A program made the position numbers and the translations under genes. The notes below the pieces were generated by a model that worked only from the letters and a program-made list of their open reading frames with translations, did not search any database and was not told where the DNA came from. From the NCBI RefSeq assembly GCF_949987535.1, contig NC_080067.1, forward strand, positions 6,634,001 through 6,698,000: a stretch of 64,000 bases of DNA, in the 5' to 3' direction. Numbering within the stretch: position 1 is the stretch's first letter; each line of letters opens with the position of its first letter. Positions 1 through 10,679 of the stretch are shown in pieces. The stretch is from Balaenoptera acutorostrata (Eukaryota > Chordata > Mammalia > Artiodactyla > Balaenopteridae).

Positions 1-337
1 ACAGTAGGTCCTTATTAGTTATCGATTTTATATGTACTAATGTGTATGTGTCAGTACCAATCTCCCAATTTATCCCTCCTCCCGTTTCCCCCTTGGTATC
101 CATAAGTTTGTTTTCTACATCTGTGACTCTATTTCTGTCTTGTAAATAGGTTCATTTTTACCCTTTTTTTAGATTCCACATATAAGTGATATCCTATGAT
201 ATTTGTCTTTCTCTGTATGACTTACTTCAATCAGTATGATCATCTCTAGGTCCATCCATGTTGCTGCAGATGGCATTATTTCATTCTTTTTTATGGCTGA
301 GTTGTATCCCATTGTATATATGTACCACATCTTCTTG
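1..337 (-). mobile_element. L1 3'-end fragment (cut by window edge)
   Basis: Read on the minus strand this is the 3' end of a cetartiodactyl L1: the terminal part of ORF2 and its 3' UTR. The same text, with differences, recurs at 7021-7400, 16010-16300 and 61400-61740. The window starts inside the element, so its poly(A) end is outside. It stops abruptly near 337, where similarity to the other copies ends. No coding capacity remains. Confidence 0.88.
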
Positions 338-1594
338 AGGAATGGCTAAAGAAGGACTCCTTTTAAAATAACCACTTAGGGTTGAGCCTGAGAAAAGTTA
401 GAGATTTCCATGCCGACCATCTTCTAAGCCACGGTGCTTGCTACCCTGCTCTCTGTCTCCTGCTCAATCGTGACTTGGTACGGAGGACTTCCCTCCCCCC
501 GGCTTCTGAGATCTGCGCATAATAAATCTTGTGACTTGACTTCCTTTGTATGAGTGTACTGAAACTGCATGTTCAATTGAAATGACCCCAGGGTTTTCAT
601 TTCCCCAAAATAGGAGCTTGGATGCTGAGGGAACTCCCTGCCGACCCTGTGCAGTAGCTGTACCTCCTCATTCAACTGGTCACCATCTGCAAAGTTTTAA
701 TTCAATACACCAGCTACTACCCCCCAACATATGTCAGTCTTAAAGTCTTTTGTTTTAGGTACCTCTTGTATCCTTAGTTTTTCACTGGCCTTTTGCAATG
801 AATCTTTTAATTAAGCTATTTTGGAATCTTGAAGCCTTTTAGAGGCTTTGGCATGCCAATTAAAATAGGTAGCCCATTCTGTTTGTTTTATTTGGGAACC
901 CTTACTTCCAAGTGTACTTAAATGAAGTTCTTGTCCAATTGGAATGTTCCCCATAATGGCCATTGTAATTCTAGGTTGTCTTAGTAAGATCTTTATCATT
1001 TTTGTAGATTAGATATCTACAACTTCCGGGACCACAGTCTTTAAACATAAAATAAGCAGTTGTGCAGGACGGTGGCATTCTCAATTATTTGAAGCTGGAG
1101 GGTGACATTTCTTTAGCTAAGACGTTGGTCTCTCAAAGCCAAATTCAATCTAATTCATTCTGTGATCAACTTAGTCTAGTACTGGCCGTTAGGAGGCAAG
1201 CACTCTAACAGCTTTTAAAAGTTCAATCCGCCCACTTTATGGCTTTGGCTTCTGAGAGTCGCATTAGCAATAGAGCTATTAGTCCTTTCATAAGAGATGT
1301 CTTTATAGTGGTGGACGTCCTAATGGTTTTTAATGGTCCAACTTAGATTTTTATTTTGATGGTGTAAACAGTCTGAATTTCTTTTCTGTCTTAATTTATT
1401 TTCCTTGATTCTCCAGCAGTTTATCCTAGGGACTTACCTTGAGGCTTTGTGAATTCCCTAGTGGTTACCACCTGTTGTGACTCCCAAAGTCACTACCCTG
1501 GAATCTATCCAGGATCCCAGAACATTTCTGAGAACTTTAACAAATGCTGGAACCTTTCCAGGACCTCAGAACTTTTCTGAAAATAAATTTTAAT

Positions 1595-1700
1595 ACATAC
1601 ATACATATAATTATTTTTATATATACACATACATAATTATTTTGTATATACACATACATAATTATTTTTAAATATATGTATATGTAATTATTTTTAAAAT
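1595..1700. repeat. AT-rich microsatellite (ATACAT/TATA type)
   Basis: Imperfect repeats of ATACATAC, ATAATTATTTTTA and TATATAC units fill this stretch. A 63-codon minus-strand open frame across it is low-complexity tyrosine and isoleucine and is not a gene. Confidence 0.8.
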
Positions 1701-1812
1701 AACGTTTGTTTGGATAAGAGAGCTGCACACAAGGGAGTGGAACACAAATCCGAGAGTGAATTACCCAGGGATCCTCAGTAAGAACGAGAGGAATGATGAA
1801 CTCAAAAAGGGT

Positions 1813-2203
1813 CAGGGGGCTTCCCTGGTGGTGCAGTGGTTAAGAATCTGCCTGCCAATGCAGTGGACATGGGTTCGAGCCCTGGTCTGGGAAGATCCCA
1901 CATGCTGCGGAGCAACTAAGCCCGTGTGCCACAGCTACTGAGCCTGCGCTCTTGAGCCTGAGAATCACAACTACTGAGCCCGTGCTCTCAAGCCCACGGA
2001 TCACAACTACTGAGCCCACGTGCCACAACTACTGAAGCCTGCGTGCCTAATGCCCATGCTCCGCAACAAAAGAAGCCACCGCAATGAGAAGCCCGCGCAC
2101 CACAACGAAGAGTAGCCCCTGCTAGCCGCAACTAGAGAAAGCCCACGCACAGCCAAAAATAATAAATAAATAAATAAATAATTATTTTTAAAAATTAAAA
2201 AAT
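1813..2203 (+). mobile_element. CHR-type tRNA-derived SINE
   Basis: It begins GGGGGCTTCCCTGGTGGTGC, with a tRNA-like A box and a B box (GGTTCGAGCCC) at about 1872-1882. A long body follows with repeated CACAACTACTGAGCC units and an (AAAT)n A-rich tail. A short TSD, AAAAGGGT, lies at 1805-1812 and 2204-2211. The element is transcribed by Pol III and mobilised by L1 in trans. The repeat-unit number in the body is higher than in the short-type copy at 35401. It is inserted in the endogenous retrovirus remnant. Confidence 0.93.
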
Positions 2204-2280
2204 AAAAGGGTGCCTCGCCTGTGCATCTATTTGTCCCATAGACCATTAGTAATCAGGTCCCATTCTTCGTTGCCAAAAAT

Positions 2281-2691
2281 TGTTAAAAAATGATTAAAGA
2301 CAATTTAGGGCTATTAACAAACTTTATTTAACATTCATGATGTGGACAGTCTGCTTTCAGAGAACTGCAAAACTGGGTGAAATTAAGAAGCTTTTACAGG
2401 ATAAAGAATAAAGAACAAGATATATAGAAAATATCTGATTGCGTGTACCACACAGTCGACCTTGTTTGGAGTGAGAAGGAACAAGGAAGTAAGCATAGAG
2501 CCCAGATTTGGCTTGGTGTTTGGGGATTGGCTGACTGGATATTCTGCACTTCTGGTCAAGCAGAGCATTTCACAGGGACACAAAATTCATTTAAGTTTTG
2601 GTTTGCTGACCTGGCGTCCAAGGCAGGAGTGACTCATTCTTGGGCTTAGAATTTAATTTAACAGAAGGAAAATTATTTTTCCTCCCTTACA
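2281..2691 (-). mobile_element. Retroviral LTR, minus orientation
   Basis: The segment is bounded by TG (2281) and CA (2690-2691) and starts TGTAAGGGAGG when read on the minus strand. A poly(A) signal AATAAA (minus; 2324-2329) lies about 45 bases before its 3' boundary, where an LTR should have it. The flanks do not form a short direct repeat, so it is not a simple solo LTR. The left flank has a primer-binding-like sequence, which suggests a 5' LTR with internal sequence to its left. Its length of 411 bp is normal for a class I LTR. The family is not named. Confidence 0.7.
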
Positions 2692-3054
2692 ATTCTGATT
2701 TAGTAATTCAAAAGGAAAGGCAGGGATCTCTATTAAAAATAAACAACCTCTAGAGATGATTTTGATTCCTAGATAGATTTGAAAAACAGTGACTTGCTCC
2801 TCTGATGAGAACCAATGAGCTGGTAGCTTTCATAGACTCATAGGATGTTGAAGGAAAAAAAAAACAAAACTTGGCGATCACTTAGAGATTTGTCTTATCA
2901 TGTTTTTACTGGTGGAAACTTTCCTTCAAAATAATTCTCATGTAGAAGCAAAATAGATAATAACAGCTAAACACACAGCCACTCTGGTGGATATCACTGT
3001 GCATGGACCCCCAAGCACCTCCATGGAGCAGCCGAGATTCCCAGTAACACAGTT
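2692..3054. other. No recognisable feature
   Basis: Single-copy-looking AT-rich DNA. I see no long open frame, repeat signature or RNA gene. Confidence 0.5.
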
Positions 3055-3170
3055 TAGAAATTGTCAGTTTAGAGATGAGGAGACTAAGGCCCAGAAAGTC
3101 AAAGTCACTTTTTAAGGTTAACAGCTAACTCACTCCTGAGACATGATTAGTACCTTTTCTTTACACAAAC
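3055..3170 (-). repeat. MIR SINE fragment
   Basis: The stretch AGATGAGGAGACTAAGGCCC followed by GTCAAAGTCACTTTTTAAGG matches the core-to-3' part of MIR in reverse orientation. It is old and diverged and its ends are indistinct. Confidence 0.7.
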
Positions 3171-3319
3171 CAGCCTAACTTTAAAATTCAGGAATGGCTT
3201 AAATAGACAGTTAAGAAATAAAAGTCACTTCAATTAAAGAAAGGAAAAGAAATAAAAGTCAACTGAAAAAGTTATTTGTCATGGAGAAGCAAAAAATAAA
3301 AATGCATTATACTTAACAA

Positions 3320-3500
3320 GGGTTTCTCTTTTTTCTTTTCTATTATTTCTCCTCTTCTCTCCCTTTGTCTTCTCTCCTTAAAAAAAAAACTAAAAAATTA
3401 TATTTTATACTTTTCAATATATTATATAGTTATATATCATATAAATATATTATAAAATAATATATAACATATAACATTATAATAATACTATGATATATAT
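3320..3500. repeat. Pyrimidine tract followed by TATA-rich low-complexity DNA
   Basis: A CT-rich run (about 3320-3380) passes through an A-run into imperfect TATAT/ATAA repeats. No other feature is seen. Confidence 0.75.
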
Positions 3501-3510
3501 TATATGTATA

Positions 3511-3740
3511 ATTGATCCTTGAACAACAGAGGTCTGAAGTGCATAGGTTCAGTTTCTGATGAATTTTTTTTCAGTAAATATACTGTAAGCCCTCAATATC
3601 CATGGGTTCTGTCATATTATTGGTACTATGTTTACGATCCACTGTTGGTTGATAAAATGTGGGACTTAAGCATCTGAGGATTTTGGTATCCATGGTGGGT
3701 CTTGAAACTAATCTCCTGAAGATACTGAGGAACAACCGTA
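3511..3740 (+). mobile_element. Tigger-type (TcMar) DNA transposon fossil
   Basis: The left end reads ATTGATCCTTGAACAACAGAG, as at the termini of non-autonomous Tigger/MER2-like elements. The right part (GGATTTTGGTATCCATGG, then GATACTGAGGAACAACCGT) resembles the opposite terminal region of that group. No transposase is present. The exact subfamily cannot be given by eye. Confidence 0.65.
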
Positions 3741-5505
3741 ATACAATAATATGTAATTTTATAACATACACAGTAATTCCATCTTTGTAAACCATAGCAA
3801 AATTGTGTGAGTTTATTTATATAGACCTGTATTTTCATAAGAAAGGAGTTATATAGGAAAGGGCTTGGTGGCCTTGAGGTAGATTCTTTTAGTTCTTACT
3901 CATTATAATTTTTAAAATGTGATTGCTCTAAAAGTGGTTTTTATCTTTTTCTGTATACTTAAGTTCAAGATGTATATAAAAAGCACATGAACTCTTCTGC
4001 ATAGACTATAATTGAGAATCTAGGTCAGAGCCAGCCTTGAGTTCAAGGACCAGGTTCTGGATTTATTGCTGTGGAAAATGGCAACTCATTGACTCACTGA
4101 ATGATTTCAAGGAGGGATTCTTTATGATTTGACTTATTTCCTAGAAAAGAAAGCTTCACAGCCAATAAGTATGCCTGACACCACAGATGATTGTTCTCTT
4201 TAAGTCCCACTAAGTTTAGATTTTAGCTTAGATTAGAGCTTAGAGTTGGCTCATATATCTATATAATATATATAAAAAACTGAATGCTGTCGGAGACTTC
4301 AGAATTGTTTTCTCAAATATGTGTATTACTAACACAGCCCTAGAGCCACTTTTTTAGAGTCCATCAAGGCTTTTTCAGTACTTCCCATCTTTAAACATTG
4401 CAAGTACTTTAGACAAGGCCAGTACAGCAAAATTAAAATAAAATACCCTAAAGGATAATACCTGGTTTGATTTGTTTTTGTGTTTTCTTTCTTTGAGTTG
4501 ACATATCCTGTTCCAGTGTTTGCTTTTGTTCCCTCTTCCATTTTTAATGGCAGCCATATAGTGGACTCACAGCTTTTAGAATTTTTCTTCAGCCCCCTTA
4601 AATCTCATTTTAGTCATTATCTTATATGAGTCAATACACTATATGTTCTCATTTCTCTTCCCTGCTCCCAGGCTTACTGCTTTCCTGACGTTTATGTTTA
4701 TCCTGGGCATATTTTCTCATCTGTGGACATAAAATTGACTTTCTTGGGCTGCTGATTTTGATATTTTATATTTCCTGTTCTTTTTATTTACTTTTACAAT
4801 GAGGAAGAGCTGTTTTAAAAGTGACCCTTGGAAAGATGTTCATTCCCCTAGCCAAGATTCAGCCTCATAAAGCCTCTCTCTCTTCTAATACAACCCTACA
4901 CTTCTCCCCGGTGCATTGCTCCTTTGTACATCTTAATGCTGTGAGCCTTTGTGGATACTTATCTGATCATTGCCCTAATTTGGCAGCACCTACTACAGGT
5001 CCCTTGTCGGCTTCAGAGACCAATTTCACTGTGACTGTGGAAGCTTGCGGAGTGCGGGGTGAGGGGAAGAAGACATCTACACCTTATTGCTCACAGAGAG
5101 TCCTCAACTCATTGTTCGCTCTTTTGTCTTTACTTTCTGAATCAAGTGTGTGTAAAAATAGAAAACATATATATGTAAGCTATTTACCTTTCTCACTTCA
5201 CAGTTCCAATGCTATGCTCCTCCTCTCCTCTGATTGAGCAAAGACACCCCCATCTGTAATATCCCTCACTGCACTGCACCCACTATATTCACCCTTGATT
5301 GTCAAGTCATATTACAAAATTCAGCTCTGAGACACTTCACAAATAAGTACCCCATGAAACAATTTTAATATGCTATAACTTACTATGTTTTATTATATAC
5401 AACATATAATAAAATTTTGGATCCTTTTAAGCAAATTAGGCATTTCGATTGTGCCTTCATAATATCTCCTGAATAACTCCATTATAAACTTCCTATTATA
5501 TTATA
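3741..5505. other. Unrecognised sequence
   Basis: I see no repeat family or RNA gene. A 138-codon plus-strand frame (4821-5237) exists, but it has no domain I recognise, no splice-site context and ordinary intergenic composition. I treat it as chance. Confidence 0.45.
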
Positions 5506-5690
5506 TGCTATAGTTCTTTTCTCGTTCTGTTTCCCCATTTTGATTATAAGCTATATGAGGCTGAAATTTGCTATTCTTTTTTTTTTTTTTTTTTTTTAAA
5601 TTTGCTATTCTTATCTATCTTTCATCAACTCCATAAAACTAGATGGTACTAGAGCTCATTAATTTATTGTTATTAACTAATCAGTAATAG
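5506..5690 (+). repeat. L2 3'-end-like fragment
   Basis: A diverged stretch with the order of an L2 3' UTR (TATAAGCTATATGAGG, then a region ending near CTCATTAATTTATTG). It is interrupted by the pure T-run at 5577-5597. The assignment is tentative. Confidence 0.45.
5577..5597 (-). mobile_element. Poly(A)-only retroinsertion
   Basis: A run of 21 T is flanked by perfect 13-bp direct repeats AAATTTGCTATTC (5564-5576 and 5598-5610). That is the footprint of L1-driven target-primed reverse transcription, but nothing other than a poly(A) tail was copied (minus-strand orientation). The host sequence reads on smoothly if one repeat and the T-run are removed. Confidence 0.85.
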
Positions 5691-5749
5691 AATGAAAGGA
5701 CCCGTGTTTCCAACCATGAGACTTATAAGGGCAAGAACAGTGCCAGCAC

Positions 5750-6185
5750 AGAGTATACACTCCCAAATATCCTTCAACTGGAGAATGGATAAACCAATGG
5801 TGATACATCCATACAATGGAATACTACTCAATAACAAAGGGGAACAAAGTACAGATACAATTACAGGAATGAATACCTTCCGCTAAATGAAAGAAGCCAA
5901 ACTCAAAAGTCTGCACACTTTATGAGTCCATTTATACCTCATTCTGGAAAAGACAAAACAATAGGGACAGAAAAGTCATCTGTGGTTGCCAAAGACTGAG
6001 GGTGAGGGCAGGAGTGTTTGACAAATGAGGAGCATGAGGGAAATTCTGTGTGGGTAATGAAACTGTCCTATATTTTGATTGTGGTGGTAGTTACACGATT
6101 GCATATGTTTGTTAAAACCCTCATAACTTATAGACTATGAAGAGTGAATTTTACTGCATGTAAATTATACCTTAATAAAAAAATT
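5750..6185 (+). mobile_element. Ancient L1 (L1M) 3' end
   Basis: The sequence runs from the last codons of ORF2 (ATCCTTCAACTGGAGAATGG, then CATACAATGGAATACTACTC) through an older-type 3' UTR ending TAAATTATACCTTAATAAAA. The UTR differs from that of the cetartiodactyl L1s in this window, so this is an older family. It is 5'-truncated and without coding potential. Confidence 0.85.
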
Positions 6186-6908
6186 TTCAAAATGATGGTT
6201 GAGTAAAAGAATAAATGAAGACACCACATCTTTAAGTAGAAACAATACAATTAGAGAAATGAAGTCTTAGGTAAAGAGTTGCAGTGCAAAGAGAAGACAA
6301 GGAGATGAGTCCCTGTGGAAGGGCTTAGACTCCTCAAATCCATGTCAGGTTTTGACATTGACAAGCTATGAATCAAAGCATCAGAAGAAAGAAAATCCTT
6401 AATGGGGACTTCATTTTCTAGAAATCATCTTATTTGCACTCCTAGGGCAAAATATTAACCTGTGTGGAAGGGTAATTACTAACTCTCCTTTTGCTAATAT
6501 CTAAAATGACTAGCTTTGCTATAATAATAGAAACATGAATTTGAAGTAAAACAACAGCAAGAATTTTTTTTTTCAGATTTTATCTCTTTCTAGTGATATG
6601 TCTGACTTTGCAAATGTTAAAAGAAAAAAAAAACATAAGGTGGTCAACCTGTATCTATCTATTTATATCACTAGCTATCTATCAAGGAGAAATATTAAGG
6701 GCTTATAGAACTTAAGGAAACCCAAACTTAAGAGTAAGAAATCTTTGTTTTTGTAGAACAATGTGAAATAACCCAAAGTGGCAAGGAATGAAATATATCA
6801 ATAGAGAATTGACCATAACAGTGGAAGGTATTTGAATAGTTTATGGAATGTCGTTCACGCTCAGGAAAGGAATACATATCTAGAACTTGTAAATGACATT
6901 GAAAGATG
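6186..6908. other. Mostly unrecognised; possible old L1 tail at its right end
   Basis: No gene is seen. The last 180 bases weakly resemble the 3' UTR of a very old L1, but I would not rely on this. The L1 at 6920 is inserted at its right edge. Confidence 0.4.
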
Positions 6909-6919
6909 ATAGCACATTT

Positions 6920-8487
6920 TAAAAACTTTTTAAAAATTAAAGTATATTTAACTTACAATGTTGTGTTAGTTTCAGGTGTACAGCAAAGTGGTTCAGTTAT
7001 GTATACATATGCATTCTTTTTCATATTCTTTTCCATTATAGGTTATTACAAGACATTAGATATAGTTTCCTGTGCTATATAGTAAGTCCTTGCTGTTTAT
7101 CTATTTTATATATGGTAGTGTGTATATGTTAATACAAAAGTCCTAATTTATCTCTCCCCACCCCATCCACTTTGGTAACCATAAGTTTGTTTTCTATGTC
7201 TGTGAGTTGATTTCTGTTTTGTAAATAAATTCATTTATATCATTTTTTAGATTCCACATATAAGTGATATCATTTGTCTTTGTCTGACTTACTTCACTTA
7301 ATATCATAATCTCTAGGTCTATGTTACTGCAAATGACATTATTTCACTCTCTTTAATGACTGAGTAGTATTCCATTGTGTATATATACCACATCTTCTTT
7401 ATCTATTCATCTGTCAATGGACATGTAGGTTGCTTCTATGTCTTGGCTATTACAAATAGTGTTGCTGTGAACATTGGGGTGCATGTATCTTTTTAAATTA
7501 GAGTTTTATTTGGCTATATGCCAAAGCAATCTTGAGAAAGGAGAATGGAGCTGGAGGAATCACATTCCCTGACTTCAGACTATACTACAAAGTGACAGTA
7601 ATAAAAACAGTGTGGTACTGGCACAAAAAAGGACATATAGATCAGTGGAATAGGACAGAAAGCCCAGAAATAATCCCACACAACTATGATCAATTAATCT
7701 ACAATAAAGGAGGCAAGAATATACAATGGAGAAAAGACAGTCTCTTCAATAAGTGGTGCTGGGAAAACTGGAAAGCTACATATAAAAGAATGAAATTAGA
7801 TCATTCTCTAACACAGTGCACAAAAATAAAATCAAAATGGATTAAAGACCTAAATGTAAGACTGTATACTATAAAACTCCTGGAGGAAAACATAGGCAGA
7901 AAAATCTTTGACATAAATTGCAGCAATATTTTTTTGGCTCCATCTCCTAGACTAATGGGAATAAAAACAAAAATAAACAAATGGGACCTATTTAAACTTA
8001 AAAGCTTTTGCACAGGAAAGGAAATGGTAAATGAAACAAAACGACAACCCACAGAATGGGAGAAAATATTTGCAAATGATGCTACTGACAAGGGATTAAT
8101 TTCCAAAATATACAAATATCTCAAACAGCTTAATGTCAAAAAAGCAAACAACCTAATCAAAAACTGGGCAGAAGACCTAAATAGACATTTCTCCAGAGAA
8201 GACATACAGATGTCCAACTGGCACATGAAACATTGCTCATTATTAGAGAAATGAAAATCAAAACTAAAATGAGGTATCACCTCACCCCAATCAGAATGGC
8301 CATCATTAAAAAGTCTACAAATAATGAATGCTGGAGAGGGTGTGGAGAAAAGGGAACCCTCCTGCACTGTTGGTGGGAATGTAAATTGGTACAGCCACTG
8401 TGGAGAAGAGCATGGAGGTTCCTTAAAAAATAAAAATAGATTTATCATGTGATCCTGCAATCCCACTCCTGGGCATGTATCTGAATA
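6920..8487 (-). mobile_element. L1 with 5' inversion (twin priming)
   Basis: One insertion bounded by the TSD ATAGCACATTT (6909-6919 and 8488-8498). From 6920 to about 7520 it is the antisense L1 3' end. At 7520-7522 (shared GCC) it switches to sense ORF2 sequence, which runs to 8487. The two parts are adjacent in an intact L1: the sense part ends CCTGGGCATGTAT and the antisense part begins, on its own strand, GGCATATAGCC. This is a 5' inversion made during one insertion, not two elements. Confidence 0.92.
7532..8433 (+). pseudogene. L1 ORF2 C-terminal fragment (inverted segment)
   Basis: An open frame of 240 codons (7532-8254) encodes the region after the reverse transcriptase. It starts at an ENGAGGI...PDFRLYY block and passes [16 protein letters not shown], as in all L1 ORF2 proteins. 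A frame change near 8240 separates it from the cysteine-containing part, with the block [19 protein letters not shown], at 8233-8433. It has no reverse transcriptase or endonuclease and so no activity. It is open only because it is a fragment; it is not a host gene. Confidence 0.9.
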
Positions 8488-8498
8488 ATAGCACATTT

Positions 8499-8890
8499 GA
8501 GGATTTTACTTGATGACAGCATACTTGTGGGAAAGTGAGTGCTGAGGCAAATCTTCTTAATAGATAAAAATCCATAATTCTCCCCACCCACTACCATTCC
8601 ACAAAGTTCAGATCAAACGATAGAGATGGATGGTAAGGAATACATTGCCATATCTTATCGTCTAAACAACAACAAAAATATAACAAGGATAAGGAAGTGA
8701 TAACAGAGGAGGAGCTACACACTGAGGGGAGGGAAACCACAGTGGGAGACTGAGCAGGGAGGGAAAAAAAAAGGACAGTGAGGGAGAGGAAGAAACTTTC
8801 AAAATATTCCTAGAGATTAATATTTTCTTTCCATGGGATTCAAGAAAAGTGAATACAATATATGAATTGTTTTTAAAAGTTGTTTACACA
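8499..8890. other. Unrecognised sequence with a purine-rich patch
   Basis: A GA-rich stretch (about 8700-8800) is the only compositional oddity. No gene or repeat signature is seen. Confidence 0.45.
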
Positions 8891-9100
8891 CTACACTATA
8901 TAAAATAGATAACTAATAAGGACCTACTGTGTAGCACAGGGAACTCTACTCAATACTCTGTAATCGCCTATATGGGAAAAGAATCTAAAAAAGGGTGTAT
9001 ATATATATATGTATAAGTGATTCCTTTGCTGTACACCTGAAACTAACACAACATTGCAAATCAACTGTACACCAATAAAAATTTAAAAGCCAAAAAAGAA
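8891..9100 (+). mobile_element. Severely 5'-truncated L1
   Basis: Only about 200 bases of L1 3' UTR are present, ending ACCAATAAAAATTTAAAAG with an A-rich tail. It matches in sense the antisense L1 ends at 6950-7100 and 15880-16050. No clear TSD is seen. Confidence 0.85.
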
Positions 9101-9241
9101 AAAGATGTTTGATGCATGGAGAATTCTTTTGAACACAAACATTACAGAAGTGACACAAGTATGCTGCTATTGACATTTTTCAATTTAAATTTTAGTTTTT
9201 GGTTGTAATTTTTACTTTTTTATAAGAATTAGACTACATAA

Positions 9242-9600
9242 GGGACTTTCCTGGTGGTGCAGTGGTTAAGAATCCACCTGCCAATGCAGGGAACACAGGT
9301 TCGAGCCCTAGTCCAGGAAGATCCCACATGCCATGGAGCAGCTAAGCCCGTGCACCACAACTACTGAGCCTGTGCTCTAGAGCCTGCAAGACACAACTAC
9401 TGAGCCCGTGTGCCACAACTATTGAAGCCCAGTACCTAGAGCCCATGATCCACAACAAGAGAAGCCACCACAATGAGAAGCCCGTGCACTGCAACGAAGA
9501 GTAACCCCTGCTCGCCGCAACTAGAGAAAACCCATGCTCAGCAATGAAGACCCAATGCAGCCAAAAATAAATAAATAAAAAATTTTAAAACTAATCCTTT
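9242..9600 (+). mobile_element. CHR-type tRNA-derived SINE
   Basis: It begins GGGACTTTCCTGGTGGTGC; the B box reads GGTTCGAGCCC (9299-9309) and the tail is (AAAT)n. A near-perfect TSD of about 17 bases (AGAATTAGACTACATAA / GGAATTAAACTACATAA) lies at 9225-9241 and 9609-9625. It is the long body type, like the copy at 1813. Confidence 0.93.
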
Positions 9601-9639
9601 AAAAAAAAGGAATTAAACTACATAAAAATCTTAACAAAT

Positions 9640-9850
9640 AAAATTATATATATATATATACACACATGCATTTAAATATTTATATATGTATATATTTATA
9701 TAAGCAATAATTTTACATGCACTTGTAAAATTGTATGTGTGTACATTTATATATGTATATAATGCTACAATGTATATAATGTTATGTATATATGTATATA
9801 TACATATATAATTTTATATGTTAAAATAGTATATTTAATAAATATTTTAT
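9640..9850. repeat. AT-rich microsatellite region
   Basis: Interleaved (TA)n, ATGTATAT and TATAATG units. It directly follows the SINE and may have grown from its A-rich tail or TSD. Confidence 0.85.
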
Positions 9851-9894
9851 TAAAACTAAAATTAATTGGTAGCATATTGCATTGTCTGTAACAG

Positions 9895-10472
9895 TCACAA
9901 AAATATGCCCCGCTCCACGTGCTTTTCTACAATGAGACTTTGCCATTCGCCCATCCAGGAGTAGAGTCTAATTCCCGTTGAACCTGGGCTGACCTTATGA
10001 CACGCTTGTAACCAGTGAACTTAATGGAATGGATGTTGCGTTACTTATAAGTCTAAGTGAGAGAGGGCCATGCAGCTTCCAGCTGGTTCCCTTGGAATGC
10101 TCTGCCTTGAAACCCATCTAACTTATGGCATATGTGGAAATCATATGTGGGTATTCCAGCTGATGACCCCAGCTGAGCTCTGTTCTCAAATCTTTCCAGC
10201 CAAGGCATTAAATATATGAATTATGAAGCCACCAGATGACTCACTCCCCTGGCCCTTTTAGTCATCCCCAGCATTCAAGTCTTCCCTGATGAGGCTACAG
10301 ACATCACAGAGTAGAGACAAGCTATGCCCCTATGCCCCATCAAAATTCTTGACTCAAACAATTTTGAAAATTTTAATTATGCTTATACTTTCATTATAAG
10401 CATAATGAAATATTTGTCATTTTATTCCACTAAATTTGAAGTGGTTTGTTACACAGCAGTAATAAAAGTGTG
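9895..10472 (+). mobile_element. MLT1-type MaLR LTR
   Basis: The 3' end reads CCACTAAATTTGAAGTGG then TTTGTTACACAGCAGTAATA, which is the hallmark end of MLT1 LTRs. Upstream parts keep the CCTTGGAATGCTCTG and GACTTTGCCATTC-like blocks. Old and diverged, it has no internal coding region. The two perfect arms TTATGCTTAT / ATAAGCATAA at 10377-10386 and 10396-10405 lie within it. Confidence 0.78.
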
Positions 10473-10592
10473 GGTATGTGTGTATGTGTGTATGAGTGTA
10501 TACATACAATATATGTTATTATATAATAATAATATGTATGTGTTCATATATATATATGCACAATTGTTCCTATTTCTAAGCTGGGTGGTGTA

Positions 10593-10595
<3 letters not shown>

Positions 10596-10637
<42 letters not shown>
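10596..10637. repeat. (TA)n microsatellite
   Basis: About 21 uninterrupted TA units. A mixed TGTGTA/TATA region at about 10470-10560 precedes it. It is likely length-polymorphic. Confidence 0.95.
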
Positions 10638-10641
<4 letters not shown>

Positions 10642-10679
10642 GTACTATACCATCCAGTTTAGACATAAAAATATTACTT

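Larger units (their letters stand above)
338..2280 (-). mobile_element. Probable endogenous retrovirus internal remnant
   Basis: This block lies directly downstream (minus strand) of the LTR at 2281-2691. Next to the LTR is a TTTGGCAACGAAGAATGGG-like stretch at about 2258-2276, placed where a tRNA primer-binding site belongs. A strong 5' splice-site match (CAAGGTAAGTCC on the minus strand, about 1431-1442) would fit a retroviral leader donor. A 62-codon minus-strand open frame at 811-999 sits where gag would be, but I cannot match it to a gag domain. A SINE (1813-2203) and an AT-rich microsatellite (about 1595-1700) interrupt it. No second LTR was found. The part left of about 700 holds a plus-strand AATAAA near 520 and may be a different repeat. 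Placement next to the LTR is seen; the retroviral identity of the body is inferred. Confidence 0.42.

Noticed and set aside
1815..1890. tRNA gene at the SINE heads (also 9242, 35401, 58997)
   Set aside because: A and B boxes are present, but the cloverleaf is degenerate and continues into a SINE body with an A-rich tail.
4821..5237. 138-codon open frame as a host gene
   Set aside because: No recognisable domain, no splice or promoter context and ordinary composition. A frame of this size is expected by chance in 64 kb on six frames.
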